From: an uncultured Alphaproteobacteria bacterium
Lineage (GTDB): Bacteria > Pseudomonadota > Alphaproteobacteria > Rhodobacterales > Rhodobacteraceae
Direction of reading: 5' to 3'
Assembly: GCA_902619165.1 (NCBI GenBank)
Contig: CACNDI010000006.1
Coordinates: 1-64,000 of the forward strand
Length of the DNA stretch: 64,000 nt
This document shows, in pieces, positions 53,131-61,953 of this stretch. Below the pieces are notes generated by a model that saw only the letters and a program-made list of their open reading frames with translations, was not told the origin of the DNA and did no database searches. The position numbers and the translations under genes are program-made. Numbering within the stretch: position 1 is the stretch's first letter; every line of letters begins with the position of its first letter.

Positions 53131-54315
53131 GTGCAATTTGCATCAATAACAAAAAGAGTCGCAAAATTAGGCTCTGAAAAATGGACACCCCATTTGAGAG
53201 CAAAGAAAATGGCTAAAATTGATCCCGATGTAATATTGTTGACCATTGGTCAGCCTGATATTTCAGTTTCAGACGAACTCACCAATATTACGATCAAGGC
53301 CATTAAAGAAGGTAGAACAGGTTATTCCAATGGCAGAGGAGAACAGAACTTAGTTTCCAGCTTAGTAAAAAAGTATAATGACGAATGTGGGCTTAATATC
53401 ACCGAAAACAATGTGTTGTGTTTCCCTGGAACTCAAACATCACTTTTTGCATCGATTATGGGCTTAATTAATGAAGGCGATGAGGTTCTTTTAGGAGATC
53501 CGCTATACGCAACATATGAGGGGGTTGTAGCCGCTGCAGGTGGAACCTTGAAAAGAATAGAACTAAAAAAAGAAGATAGTTTTCGAATGAACCCTAGCGA
53601 TTTAGCTAACTCTATAACAAGCAAAAGCAAAGTTCTTCTTTTGAATAATCCACATAATCCATCTGGAGCATTATTGACTAAAAAAGAAATAGAAGAAATT
53701 ACTGAAGTTTGTCTCAAAAACGATTTATGGATAATATCAGACGAAGTGTATGCATCCCTTATTTATGATTTTGATAATACAGCAGAATTTTACTCACCTT
53801 TAAATGTTCGAGACGCATTGCATCGCACTGTTGTTGTTTCAAGTATATCGAAATCACATGCAGCGCCGGGGTTTAGAAGTGGATGGTTAGTTGGCCCCAA
53901 AGACTTTTGCGATGCAGTTTTGCCTCTTTCTGAAACAATGCTTTTTGGCAACCAACCTTTTATAGCAGATATGACAGCATATGCGCTTGAAAATGATTTT
54001 CATACTGCAAAAAAAATGAGAGATTCATATTATCATAGGGCCCTAAATATTTATGAAGCTCTAAAAAAAAGCAATAAAGTGGAACCAATAATGCCACAGT
54101 CAGGAATGTTCCTACTTGCGGATATATCTAAAACAGGACTAAGTAGCGACGCTTTTGTTAAACAACTTCTAGAGGAAGAAAAATTAGCTCTTATGCCAGG
54201 CTCATCATTTGGGGAAAATGCCCACCATTTAGTACGCTTAAGTTTAACGGTTCCTGATAAGATGATAAACCTGTCTTGCGAAAGGCTAAAACGTTTTATT
54301 GACCGAATAATTTAG
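53131..54315 (+). CDS. class I aminotransferase (AspC/AspB fold)
   Basis: PLP aminotransferase of about 394 residues from GTG 53131 (AAAAGGA 11 bases upstream); an in-frame GTG at 53098 is less likely. The PLP lysine is in SSISKSHAAPGFRSGW, with NNPHNPSGALL and SDEVYASLIYD, as in subgroup I-gamma aspartate/aromatic aminotransferases. The substrate is open. It is not the class III type of taurine:pyruvate aminotransferase. It converges with the gamma-family PLP gene. Confidence 0.88.
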   Translation: MQFASITKRVAKLGSEKWTPHLRAKKMAKIDPDVILLTIGQPDISVSDELTNITIKAIKEGRTGYSNGRGEQNLVSSLVKKYNDECGLNITENNVLCFPGTQTSLFASIMGLINEGDEVLLGDPLYATYEGVVAAAGGTLKRIELKKEDSFRMNPSDLANSITSKSKVLLLNNPHNPSGALLTKKEIEEITEVCLKNDLWIISDEVYASLIYDFDNTAEFYSPLNVRDALHRTVVVSSISKSHAAPGFRSGWLVGPKDFCDAVLPLSETMLFGNQPFIADMTAYALENDFHTAKKMRDSYYHRALNIYEALKKSNKVEPIMPQSGMFLLADISKTGLSSDAFVKQLLEEEKLALMPGSSFGENAHHLVRLSLTVPDKMINLSCERLKRFIDRII

Positions 54316-54334
54316 ACTTTTTTGATAGTAGAAT

Positions 54335-55507
54335 CTATATAGCTTTTAACGCTCTTTCAATAGAGCCTACTAATTCATCCGGATCTTCAAGACCAACAGA
54401 TACTCTGAAAAAGCCTTCGGATATACCGAGATCTTTACGAGCACTTAGATCAAGGTATCTATGTGAACTACTTCCGGGATGCGATATTGTAGTTCCAATA
54501 TCTCCTAATGTAGGAGCAAATGCTATACCCTCTATATTTTCAATAAATTTATTTGCATCTATCCTATTATCACCGATTTCAAAACTTACCATATTGCATC
54601 CATTTCCCTTTAAGAGTTGCTTTGCAAGTGATATATCAGGGTGCTCTGACATTGTGGGGTAAAGTACTTTTTTAACCTTGCTATTTTTCTTCAAGGCTTC
54701 AGCAAGGACTTCTGCGTTTTTTTGAGCTTTTTCGAATCTTAATTCAAATGTAGCAAGACCTCTTTCAGCCAGCCAACAATCAAAAGGACTTGGAGTTGCA
54801 CCAATTGAAACAGAAAAGTTGTAAATTGCCTCCATCTTGTTTTGATCTTTTGATGAAACATAACCTAATGTGGTATCGGAGTGACCAGATAACAATTTAG
54901 TAATAGAATGAATAACAAAATCAGCGCCATACTCAAAAGGCTTAATGCATGCAGGTGTTGTAAATGTATTATCAACAGCCAATAAAATATTGTTTCTTTT
55001 ACATAAATTTGCAATACCTTCTATGTCGGCAACCCTAAGTGTTGGGTTAGACACACATTCAATTAAGATCATTTTTGTATTTTTTCTAATCTCAGTTTTA
55101 ACCGAGTCAATATTTGTTGGATCAGCGAACGACGTTTGAATTCCAAATCTAGGCAAATCTTCACGCATCAGTCTCAATGTACGACCATATAATTGGCTAC
55201 CTCCTAAAACATGGTCGCCCAAAGACAGGGTACCCAAAATAAGAGACGAAATGGCAGCCATTCCTGAACTTACAACTAAACCGGTGGAACTCCCTTCGAG
55301 CTTATCAATCAAACGAGCTAAGATTTCTGCATTAGGATGCCCTTCTCTTGCGTATGTATAACCTTTTTGCTTGCCTTGATATTGTTCATCGAGGGCATTG
55401 GGAGATTGAGAGGCATAAACAACCGATGGCATAATAGGGGTTGCAACCTGCTTTGATATAGAATTTGGCACCCCGTTTGGCCTTATTATAGTGCGTTTCA
55501 TCTTCAT
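54335..55507 (-). CDS. gamma-family PLP enzyme (cystathionine gamma-lyase/synthase type)
   Basis: Trans-sulfuration enzyme of 390 residues. The PLP lysine is K204 in HSITKLLSGHSD, the tyrosine is in SQLYGRTLRLM, and DNTFTTP and SVGLEDPDEL are standard. The cysteine that marks methionine gamma-lyase (YGCT) is arginine here (YGRT), so I do not call it MegL. Candidates are cystathionine lyase or synthase, or O-acylhomoserine sulfhydrylase. It is 9 bases downstream of the HAD gene. Confidence 0.85.
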   Translation of the reverse strand: MKMKRTIIRPNGVPNSISKQVATPIMPSVVYASQSPNALDEQYQGKQKGYTYAREGHPNAEILARLIDKLEGSSTGLVVSSGMAAISSLILGTLSLGDHVLGGSQLYGRTLRLMREDLPRFGIQTSFADPTNIDSVKTEIRKNTKMILIECVSNPTLRVADIEGIANLCKRNNILLAVDNTFTTPACIKPFEYGADFVIHSITKLLSGHSDTTLGYVSSKDQNKMEAIYNFSVSIGATPSPFDCWLAERGLATFELRFEKAQKNAEVLAEALKKNSKVKKVLYPTMSEHPDISLAKQLLKGNGCNMVSFEIGDNRIDANKFIENIEGIAFAPTLGDIGTTISHPGSSSHRYLDLSARKDLGISEGFFRVSVGLEDPDELVGSIERALKAI

Positions 55508-55516
55508 TCTAAATTA

Positions 55517-55966
55517 TTAAGCTCCTATAACCCTTAAGCATTTTAAACCCATCTCCTTCCACATTTCAACAACCGTAATTTTATCTTCAAATACTAGGAC
55601 TGGATTAAACCCATCAACAATCATTCTTTTATAGAGATCCCTTTTTACCATAAAATCTTTTCTGTAATCTCCTTTTGGTCGCATATACAAGAAGCTATCT
55701 ATATCAATATTTTTTCTGCCTTTTAATATTTTATTTATCTGTTCAATTGTTTTTTCCCTGTAGTCCTCAACCCTACCTGTACAAAAAATGATTTGATTAG
55801 CGTCATCTTTAAGCAAAGACTTCAACAAAGCACAAACTTCTTCGATCGGTCGATCTTTATCCATATTGCTATAAAAACTTTTCCAGTCTTTTGGGTCCTG
55901 CAAAACAAACTTTACTCTATGCGAGATGTCTAAAATAGTTCCATCAATATCAAAAATTATGTCTAT
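55517..55966 (-). CDS. HAD-like phosphatase with non-standard start (ATA)
   Basis: Small HAD-superfamily hydrolase. The frame open after the nth stop encodes DIIFDIDGTILDISHR, the catalytic DxDGT motif, then FCTGRVEDYREKT and a late FEDK acid site, as in polynucleotide-3'-phosphatase-type HADs. But between that stop (TAG 55982-55984) and DxDGT there is no ATG, GTG or TTG. The best start is ATA 55966, with AGGA 8 bases upstream, giving 149 residues; the first TTG (55903) would drop the catalytic aspartates. The frame is the same as that of nth, so stop readthrough is another option. A point change ATG to ATA in the start codon is also possible. Confidence 0.75.
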   Translation of the reverse strand: MDIIFDIDGTILDISHRVKFVLQDPKDWKSFYSNMDKDRPIEEVCALLKSLLKDDANQIIFCTGRVEDYREKTIEQINKILKGRKNIDIDSFLYMRPKGDYRKDFMVKRDLYKRMIVDGFNPVLVFEDKITVVEMWKEMGLKCLRVIGA

Positions 55967-55981
55967 GGTTTTTATCCTGTA

Positions 55982-56635
55982 CTATGGTTTTTTTGCCTTA
56001 AAAGGTTTTTTTCTTCGGGGGTAGCATGTCGTGCAAATCTCGCATACAGTTCCATCACACCCCCTTGCTGTGCAGTGAGATCTACCATAAAATATTATCT
56101 GTAGGTGTAATTTATTCCACCTTTCTTCAGGAAAAAGTTTTTTTAAATCTTTCTCTGTTTGCGTCACGTTTTTTCCATTGGTTAAACCCCAACGCTGTGC
56201 GAGCCTATGAATATGTGTATCAACTGGAAAAGCTGGGTGCCCAAATCCCTGAGACATTACTACACTTGCAGTTTTATGTCCCACGCCAGGCAGTCGCTCG
56301 AGATCTTCAAAGTTTGAGGGAACTAGACCCTGATGTTTTTCAATAATCATGATAGACAATTTAGAGATATTTGATGATTTTTGAGGGGCAAGACCACATG
56401 GCCTGATAATTTCATATATTTTTTCTGTTTTTAATTTACTCATATCCAACGGATTGTCTGCAAGCGAGAAAAGTTGTGGGGTAACTTGATTAACTCTTTC
56501 ATCAGTACACTGTGCACTAAGCAAAACGGCAATAAGTAGTTCAAATTTACTGTTATGATTTAGAGGCACTGGTGTCTCGGGATAAATTTCATCCAGACGC
56601 TCCACCACAAAGGCTGCTCTATCAATCTTTTTCAA
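55982..56635 (-). CDS. nth: endonuclease III
   Basis: DNA glycosylase/AP-lyase for oxidised pyrimidines, 217 residues. The helix-hairpin-helix carries catalytic K121 (LPGVGHKTASVV) and D139 (FPVDTHIHRL). The C-terminal cluster cysteines are C188, C193, C198, C201 and C204 (GCDGTVCEICTTC), which does not match the usual C-x6-C-x2-C-x5-C 4Fe-4S spacing, so the cluster may be altered or use another ligand set. It is first in a unit with the HAD and gamma-family PLP genes, and divergent from the methyltransferase. Confidence 0.9.
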   Translation of the reverse strand: MKKIDRAAFVVERLDEIYPETPVPLNHNSKFELLIAVLLSAQCTDERVNQVTPQLFSLADNPLDMSKLKTEKIYEIIRPCGLAPQKSSNISKLSIMIIEKHQGLVPSNFEDLERLPGVGHKTASVVMSQGFGHPAFPVDTHIHRLAQRWGLTNGKNVTQTEKDLKKLFPEERWNKLHLQIIFYGRSHCTARGCDGTVCEICTTCYPRRKKPFKAKKP

Positions 56636-56722
56636 GTCATTAACCTTTCAAATGAGCCAAAAGTTCAATTTTTACACATTTTCCTTTTTTGCAGCAAAGA
56701 ACTGTGGAATATTGGTACTGTT

Positions 56723-57379
56723 ATGAGCAAAACAGAAAAGAATGCGTTGGATCTTCTTAAGGGAGCTTACAACCTAATAACTCCAGATGACAACAAGAAA
56801 TACTATGAAGGTTTTGCACCTTTCTACGATAGTGTTTTTGTAAAGGATCTTGGTTACACTTACCCTACTGTAGTAGCAAATCTTCTAGTTGAGAAGTTTC
56901 CAATAGATGGACCTATCTGTGATATTGGATGTGGAACTGGATTGGTCGCAAATGAAATTAAAAAGAAAGCTCCAAATGCTGTCATAGACGGAGTTGATAT
57001 ATCACAAGATATGATACAAATATCTAGAGAAAAAAACTTATATCGAAATTTGTTTGAACTTAATCTTGAAGACCCTCTTGACTCATTATTACAAGATTAT
57101 TCAGCTGTAGTAAGCGCTGGGACATTTACACACGGGCACCTGGGTTCAGAAACTTTGAAGCACTTAATTTCTCATTTTAATTCAGGCACCAAATTTGTAA
57201 TTGGAATTAACTTTGATCACTACCATTCAAAAGGCTTCGAAAAACAGTTCAAAGCTCTTAATGAAACCAATATTATTGATTGCTTTGAGCTAAATGAAGT
57301 CAAGGTCTATAATAAAGATAATAAGAATCTAAATATAAAAAATGGTAAAGCCTGTGTTTGTTTGTTTTCCAAAACTTGA
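56723..57379 (+). CDS. SAM-dependent methyltransferase (class I)
   Basis: Cytoplasmic methyltransferase of 218 residues. Motif I is CDIGCGTGLVANEI (about 66-79), then VIDGVDISQDMIQISREK as motif II/post-I and SAVVSAGTFTHGHLG in place of motif IV. The Williams-Beuren-like N-terminus (YYEGFAPFYDSVFVKDLGY) suggests the WBSCR27/methyltransferase-11 group. The acceptor is unknown. 150 bases with a lone TATAAT (57486-57491) separate it from the IlvD-family gene. Confidence 0.8.
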   Translation: MSKTEKNALDLLKGAYNLITPDDNKKYYEGFAPFYDSVFVKDLGYTYPTVVANLLVEKFPIDGPICDIGCGTGLVANEIKKKAPNAVIDGVDISQDMIQISREKNLYRNLFELNLEDPLDSLLQDYSAVVSAGTFTHGHLGSETLKHLISHFNSGTKFVIGINFDHYHSKGFEKQFKALNETNIIDCFELNEVKVYNKDNKNLNIKNGKACVCLFSKT

Positions 57380-57529
57380 CTAAAAGCTATTTACATTAAT
57401 TGATCTAGTGGAAGTGTATTGCTTCTGTTTGAACCATAAAATCTTTTACATACTAATTTTTGTTATCTTGTTTTAGAGTAAAAGTTATAATAAATTTACG
57501 ACACGAACAAAACTATGTAGGCATTAAAA

Positions 57530-59380
57530 ATGAGAAACTCAAAAACAGTATTAATTGATAAAAATCCAGGAAGAAATTCTCAAACTTTTGGAATAGCAAG
57601 AGAACTGGGAACAGATGTTGATTTAATACATGAACCCTCGGTTGGTGTTGTTGGAAACAAGGGCGACTCGCAATGCTACATAGGTGTTTCAAGCAAAGTA
57701 GAAAAAATTCACGAAATTTTAAAGAATAGAATAGGAACAGACCCCAAGCAATTATCTATGAGGTTAGTGCAGCCCGAGTTTACCATAGCCACTTCAGATG
57801 GAATACGCAATGGAACTAAGGAAATGAGATATTCCTTAATTGGACGAGAAGTAACAAATGATTCAATGTGTGAACACTTAAGCGCCTCAGGATTAGAAGG
57901 AGTTATTGCAGTAGTAGCGTGTGACAAACCACCAGTAGGAACACTCGCTGCAGTTTTAGAACATAACAGACCAGCTATTATCATGTCAGACGGATCTATA
58001 CGACCAGGGAAAGACTCAAAAACTGGTGAGCCTATTGATATTATTTCCAGTTACCAAATTGCTGGCAATCCAGATGAAGAGTTTAAAAAACGAATTGCAT
58101 TAGAGGCGTGTCCAGGATTTGGGAGTTGCGGAGGAATGTTCACTTATAATACAATGCAAACGTTTATTGGTGTAGTGGGCATGCAGCCTTTGCACATGGT
58201 ATCACCCGCATCACAAGACAGCAGAAGGCTTGAGGAATTTCCACAACAGCTTGTTGAATTTCTTGAAAAAATGATTGAAAAAAATATTACTCCCAGAGAT
58301 ATCGTAACAAGAGAGTCAATCAGAAATGCCATAATTGTTGCCATGGCAGTTGGAGGCTCAACAAATGTAATGCTACATGCTCCAGAGATCGCAAGAGCTG
58401 CGGGCTACAAAAATTTTTCTCAAGACATTATGAGTTCAGAAGAATTCAACCATTTATCAAAAAATGTTGTGCCAGTTATTGTAGACGCTAGACCTTTTGG
58501 GAAATATTCAATGGTGGATATTGATACAAAGGGAGGGGTACAAGTTATAGTTAAAAATCTATTGGAAGCAGGCTTATTGAATGGAGACACTATGACCTGT
58601 ACAGGTGAAACTCTTTCCGAACAAATAAAAAAATTGTCACCACCTAATCCAGATAATGAGGTAATATATAGTGTTTCATTACCCTATAAACCGACGGGTG
58701 GACTACGTGTCTTGGGTGGGAATTTGTCTCCTGAATATAGCTCAATTCTAAAACTTGCTGGAGTAGAGGGAGGGCTTGAAAATAATGTATTTAAAGGGCA
58801 GGCTAAAATATTCGATGGGGAACAAGCTTTATTAGATACCTTGGACAAAAGACCAGAGGTTTTTGAAAACTTTGATATGATAGTTGTGAGATATGAAGGA
58901 CCGGTAGGAGGTCCGGGAATGCCTGAAATGCTAGATTCAACTTCACGAATAACAACACTTTGTAGAGAAAAAAACATCGTAGTTGCACTTATGACGGATG
59001 GCCGCTTTTCTGGTGGCTCAGTAGGTTTAGTAATTGGGCATGTAGGTCCCGAAGCAGCAGTAGGAGGTCCAATCGCGCTCATCGAGGAAGGTGATCAAAT
59101 AATCGTTGATTTAAATAAGAATGAAATTAATTGTGTGGAACTTGAGAACAAAAATACCTATGACGAAAGAATGAAAGATTGGCAGGAAAAAGTCAGTAAG
59201 AACAATGGTATCCATCCTGCTGTTGGAAATGCTGATACGCGTTTATTGCATAAGATGAGGCATTCAGCTGTTTCTGCAGTGTTTGGAGCGGGAATGCATC
59301 CAGAACGAAAAATTTTTGTTACTGACCCAAGAGAAGGAGTAAAATCGTCGTTCACTCCTCAAAATAAGTTTAGAACATAG
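57530..59380 (+). CDS. IlvD/Edd-family dehydratase
   Basis: Iron-sulfur dehydratase of 616 residues that removes water from a dihydroxy acid. Candidate cluster cysteines are in GDSQCYIG, VACDKPPVG and GFGSCGGMFTYNTMQ, three as in the family. Substrate/Mg segments IMSDGSIRPG, MAVGGSTNVMLHAPEIA and MTDGRFSGGS are present. The CDKPPVG and QCY motifs depart from classical IlvD (CDKTTPG, PCN), so it may act on a sugar acid or another dihydroxy acid rather than in branched-chain synthesis. The 3' end overlaps the convergent threonine synthase gene by 11 bases. Confidence 0.85.
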   Translation: MRNSKTVLIDKNPGRNSQTFGIARELGTDVDLIHEPSVGVVGNKGDSQCYIGVSSKVEKIHEILKNRIGTDPKQLSMRLVQPEFTIATSDGIRNGTKEMRYSLIGREVTNDSMCEHLSASGLEGVIAVVACDKPPVGTLAAVLEHNRPAIIMSDGSIRPGKDSKTGEPIDIISSYQIAGNPDEEFKKRIALEACPGFGSCGGMFTYNTMQTFIGVVGMQPLHMVSPASQDSRRLEEFPQQLVEFLEKMIEKNITPRDIVTRESIRNAIIVAMAVGGSTNVMLHAPEIARAAGYKNFSQDIMSSEEFNHLSKNVVPVIVDARPFGKYSMVDIDTKGGVQVIVKNLLEAGLLNGDTMTCTGETLSEQIKKLSPPNPDNEVIYSVSLPYKPTGGLRVLGGNLSPEYSSILKLAGVEGGLENNVFKGQAKIFDGEQALLDTLDKRPEVFENFDMIVVRYEGPVGGPGMPEMLDSTSRITTLCREKNIVVALMTDGRFSGGSVGLVIGHVGPEAAVGGPIALIEEGDQIIVDLNKNEINCVELENKNTYDERMKDWQEKVSKNNGIHPAVGNADTRLLHKMRHSAVSAVFGAGMHPERKIFVTDPREGVKSSFTPQNKFRT

Positions 59381-60590
59381 AATAATCTACAGATTCATCT
59401 TTATTTAATGTATTTTTTACTTCAGGTAGAGAATATTTCAGTCCGGAAGCGCAATTAAATAGCACAACACGATCATTATTTGAAATCAGCCCTTCGCTTA
59501 AAGATTTTTTAAATGCGGCGAGAGTAGCGGCTCCTTCCGGGCACAATAAAGTTCCTTCGGTTTTTGAGACGAAATCTCTTGCTTCAACAATCTCATTATC
59601 ACTTACGGAAATTGCAAAGCCGTCACTTTCATTAATGGCTCTGATTATTAAAAAGTCTCCTACTGCGACTGGCACCCGTATCCCTGCTGCTATGGTATTA
59701 GCATTTTCCCATAACTCCGCCGTCTCTTTGCCTTGCCGCCATGCATCGACAATCGGAGCGCACCCGTCAGCTTGTACTGCCACCATACGAGGCAATTTTT
59801 TTCCAACCCATCCTAGCTTTTGTAATTCTGAAAATGCTTTCCACATACCAATTAAACCAGTTCCGCCTCCAGTTGGGTAAAAAATAACATCTGGCAACTC
59901 CCAGTTTAATTGCTCAGCTAACTCTAAACCCATTGTCTTCTTACCTTCAATACGATACGGCTCTTTCAATGTTGAAACGTCAAACCACCCTACTTCATTC
60001 TTGCCTTCACGTACTATTTTTCCACAATCATTGATAAGACCATTAACTTTAAAGATTTCAGCTCCAAGTCTACTTATTTCTCTTATATTTATCTCAGGAG
60101 TGTCGTCTGGGCAGAATACTGTACATTTTATTCCGGCCTTTGCTCCGTAGGCTGCCATCGCAGCACCGGCATTACCATTCGATGGAATTGCCAAGTGACG
60201 TAGGCCAAATTGTTTTGCCATTGATACAGCAACACCTAAGCCACGTGCCTTAAAAGAAGAAGTAGGTAGTAAGCCTTCGTCTTTAACCAATAAATCTCCC
60301 TTTTGATTTAATTTTTTGGCTACATTATCAAGTGAGATCAAAGGAGTTAAAACCTCTCCCAGTGATATTATGTTTGACGCCTTAACCGGCAACAGAAATG
60401 AATAACGCCAAAAACCGTTTTTATCCGTTTTTTTTGTGTAATCCTTTGAAAATACTTCTTTAATCTTCTCAAGATCATATCGAACTAATAATGGCTTTCC
60501 TTTATCCGACAAACCGTGAACGAGATCTTTTTCATACCGTTTACCAGAAATGGAGCATTCAAGATGTGTAACAAAAGTGTTTTTTTTCAT
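59370..60590 (-). CDS. thrC: threonine synthase (PLP, ThrC family)
   Basis: Converts O-phosphohomoserine to threonine; 406 residues, the cystathionine-synthase-like type. An N-terminal cysteine-rich-like part (THLECSISGKRYEKD) precedes the PLP lysine in PTSSFKARGLGVAVS and the phosphate loop PSNGNAGAAMAAYG. YPTGGGTGLIGMWKAF and EGAATLAAFK near the end are typical. A related pyridoxal dehydratase is less likely. It converges with the dehydratase gene. No hom or thrB gene is in the window. Confidence 0.82.
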   Translation of the reverse strand: MKKNTFVTHLECSISGKRYEKDLVHGLSDKGKPLLVRYDLEKIKEVFSKDYTKKTDKNGFWRYSFLLPVKASNIISLGEVLTPLISLDNVAKKLNQKGDLLVKDEGLLPTSSFKARGLGVAVSMAKQFGLRHLAIPSNGNAGAAMAAYGAKAGIKCTVFCPDDTPEINIREISRLGAEIFKVNGLINDCGKIVREGKNEVGWFDVSTLKEPYRIEGKKTMGLELAEQLNWELPDVIFYPTGGGTGLIGMWKAFSELQKLGWVGKKLPRMVAVQADGCAPIVDAWRQGKETAELWENANTIAAGIRVPVAVGDFLIIRAINESDGFAISVSDNEIVEARDFVSKTEGTLLCPEGAATLAAFKKSLSEGLISNNDRVVLFNCASGLKYSLPEVKNTLNKDESVDYSMF

Positions 60591-60629
60591 ATATTTAAAT
60601 AGAGAACATAAAGTGAAAAGGAAATTTCT

Positions 60630-61589
60630 TTAACTTTCTTGAGCTTGAATATTATCAATTGCAGTCTTTATCTGAGTATATTCTTGCTGTGTAAGTTTTT
60701 CCTTATCTATTGAAATATTGAAACCGTTCCCAGTCAAAGTAATAATTTGGTTATTATCTACTTTGGTATCTCGATCGAGCTCATAATATTTTATTTTTCT
60801 TAAGTATCCTTTTACATCTATCTCTTTTGGATCATGAAATTTAAAGAAAGAATTCACCAAAAGATATGTCTCTTCTGATATACAAATAGAGCCTGAGTTT
60901 GCAACACTCTCAAGCCTGGAGGCAAGATTAACGGTTCCACCAACAGCTGTATAATCTAATCTTTCATTACTACCAAAGTTACCAACGGTGCAATACCCTG
61001 TATTAATACCAATCCGTATTTCAAGATCATTTCTCAATGAAAAGTTTTTTCCCCAAGAACCTTTTAGTTCATCCATTTTTTCAAGCATCTCAACAGCCAT
61101 TTCAACGCAAAGCTTAGCATCTTCTTCTGGCCCCTTTGTTGTTGGGTCTCCAAAGAAAATCATAATAGAATCACCAATAAACTTATCTATAGTGCCACCA
61201 TATTTGAGAGCAATAATAGACATTTCGTTTAGATAAAAATTGATTAAGCTTGTGATTTCCTCAGACTCCAATTCATCTGAAATACTTGTAAAACCTACTA
61301 TATCAGAGAAGAAAAGAGTCAATTTTTTTCGAGAACTTGTTACCTCTGCACTTTGCTTTCCACTGAAAATCTGTTCATGGATCTGAGGAGATAAATACTT
61401 AGCTAATTTGCCAGAAATACCCTCCAGTTCTTCGGATTTTTTTAAAGCTTCTTCCTTGGCCTGATCGGCTATTTTCTTTTGCGCCTCAAGCTGAGTTGAA
61501 AGAGATTTTCGTAAATTAGCTTCAAGCTTTAACTTAGAAAGCTCTCTCTTTAATTGCGTCAATTCCTCTTGGGGACTCAATTCATTCAT
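60630..61589 (-). CDS. class III nucleotide cyclase with N-terminal coiled coil
   Basis: Cytoplasmic cyclase of 319 residues. A coiled coil (about 5-60, LTQLKRELSKLKLEANL) is followed by a HAMP-less link (KLAKYLSPQIHEQIFSGKQ) and the cyclase domain (about 85-260). Metal aspartates are D96 (FFSDIVGFTS) and D140 (KFIGDSIMIFF); GINTGYCTVGNFGS and VGGTVNLASRLE follow. This matches the cyclases with a seven-residue S-helix stalk found in many bacteria. It lies 7 bases after the small zinc-ribbon gene. A second cyclase is at 38766. Confidence 0.88.
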   Translation of the reverse strand: MNELSPQEELTQLKRELSKLKLEANLRKSLSTQLEAQKKIADQAKEEALKKSEELEGISGKLAKYLSPQIHEQIFSGKQSAEVTSSRKKLTLFFSDIVGFTSISDELESEEITSLINFYLNEMSIIALKYGGTIDKFIGDSIMIFFGDPTTKGPEEDAKLCVEMAVEMLEKMDELKGSWGKNFSLRNDLEIRIGINTGYCTVGNFGSNERLDYTAVGGTVNLASRLESVANSGSICISEETYLLVNSFFKFHDPKEIDVKGYLRKIKYYELDRDTKVDNNQIITLTGNGFNISIDKEKLTQQEYTQIKTAIDNIQAQES

Positions 61590-61596
61590 CTAGAGA

Positions 61597-61788
61597 TTAA
61601 CCTTTGCAATCCATGTCAGCGCCACAACAAGTCGGTGACTTTATCTTTCCATGGCCATTTGGACAGACTGATACTTGTATTTTTTTTCCTTCATCACTGG
61701 TAACAAAATCATTCTCTAGTGCAGTTTCACATTTAGCACAAAAAGCATTTACTGCCATTCCACATTTAGCACATTCATAAGTTGCCAT
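61597..61788 (-). CDS. small cysteine-rich (zinc-ribbon-like) protein (63 aa)
   Basis: Protein of 63 residues with cysteine pairs C6/C9 and C17/C20, then C42-H46, C54, C55 and C61 (CAKCGMAV, CAKCETALE, CPNGHGK, CCGADMDCKG). This looks like one or two zinc-binding modules or a rubredoxin-like metal site. The ATG is preceded by AGGAG on the minus strand (AGTTATTTT follows). It is upstream of the cyclase by 7 bases and may regulate or accompany it. No family name assigned. Confidence 0.75.
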   Translation of the reverse strand: MATYECAKCGMAVNAFCAKCETALENDFVTSDEGKKIQVSVCPNGHGKIKSPTCCGADMDCKG

Positions 61789-61953
61789 AATAAAATAACT
61801 CCTATAAAGCTAGCGATATAATAATTTTAGTTCTTTTGGCTTTTCAAAGTCAAGATCTCAGAATTGTCGTCATGTCGGAGTTTATTTAATTCCATGCAAA
61901 CATTTATTACGATATCATAAAAATGTTAACGCGAACTAATAAGGCCTACCAAA

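Noticed and set aside
53131..54315. Taurine:pyruvate aminotransferase to feed Xsc
   Set aside because: The protein is a class I (aspartate-type) aminotransferase; Tpa is class III.
54335..55507. Methionine gamma-lyase making methanethiol, which would suit the sulfur context
   Set aside because: The marker cysteine after the conserved YG is arginine, so the name is not supported.
58684..59082. Minus-strand ORF of 132 codons inside the IlvD-family gene
   Set aside because: It is antisense to a clear dehydratase gene, with a proline/serine-rich product typical of a shadow frame.
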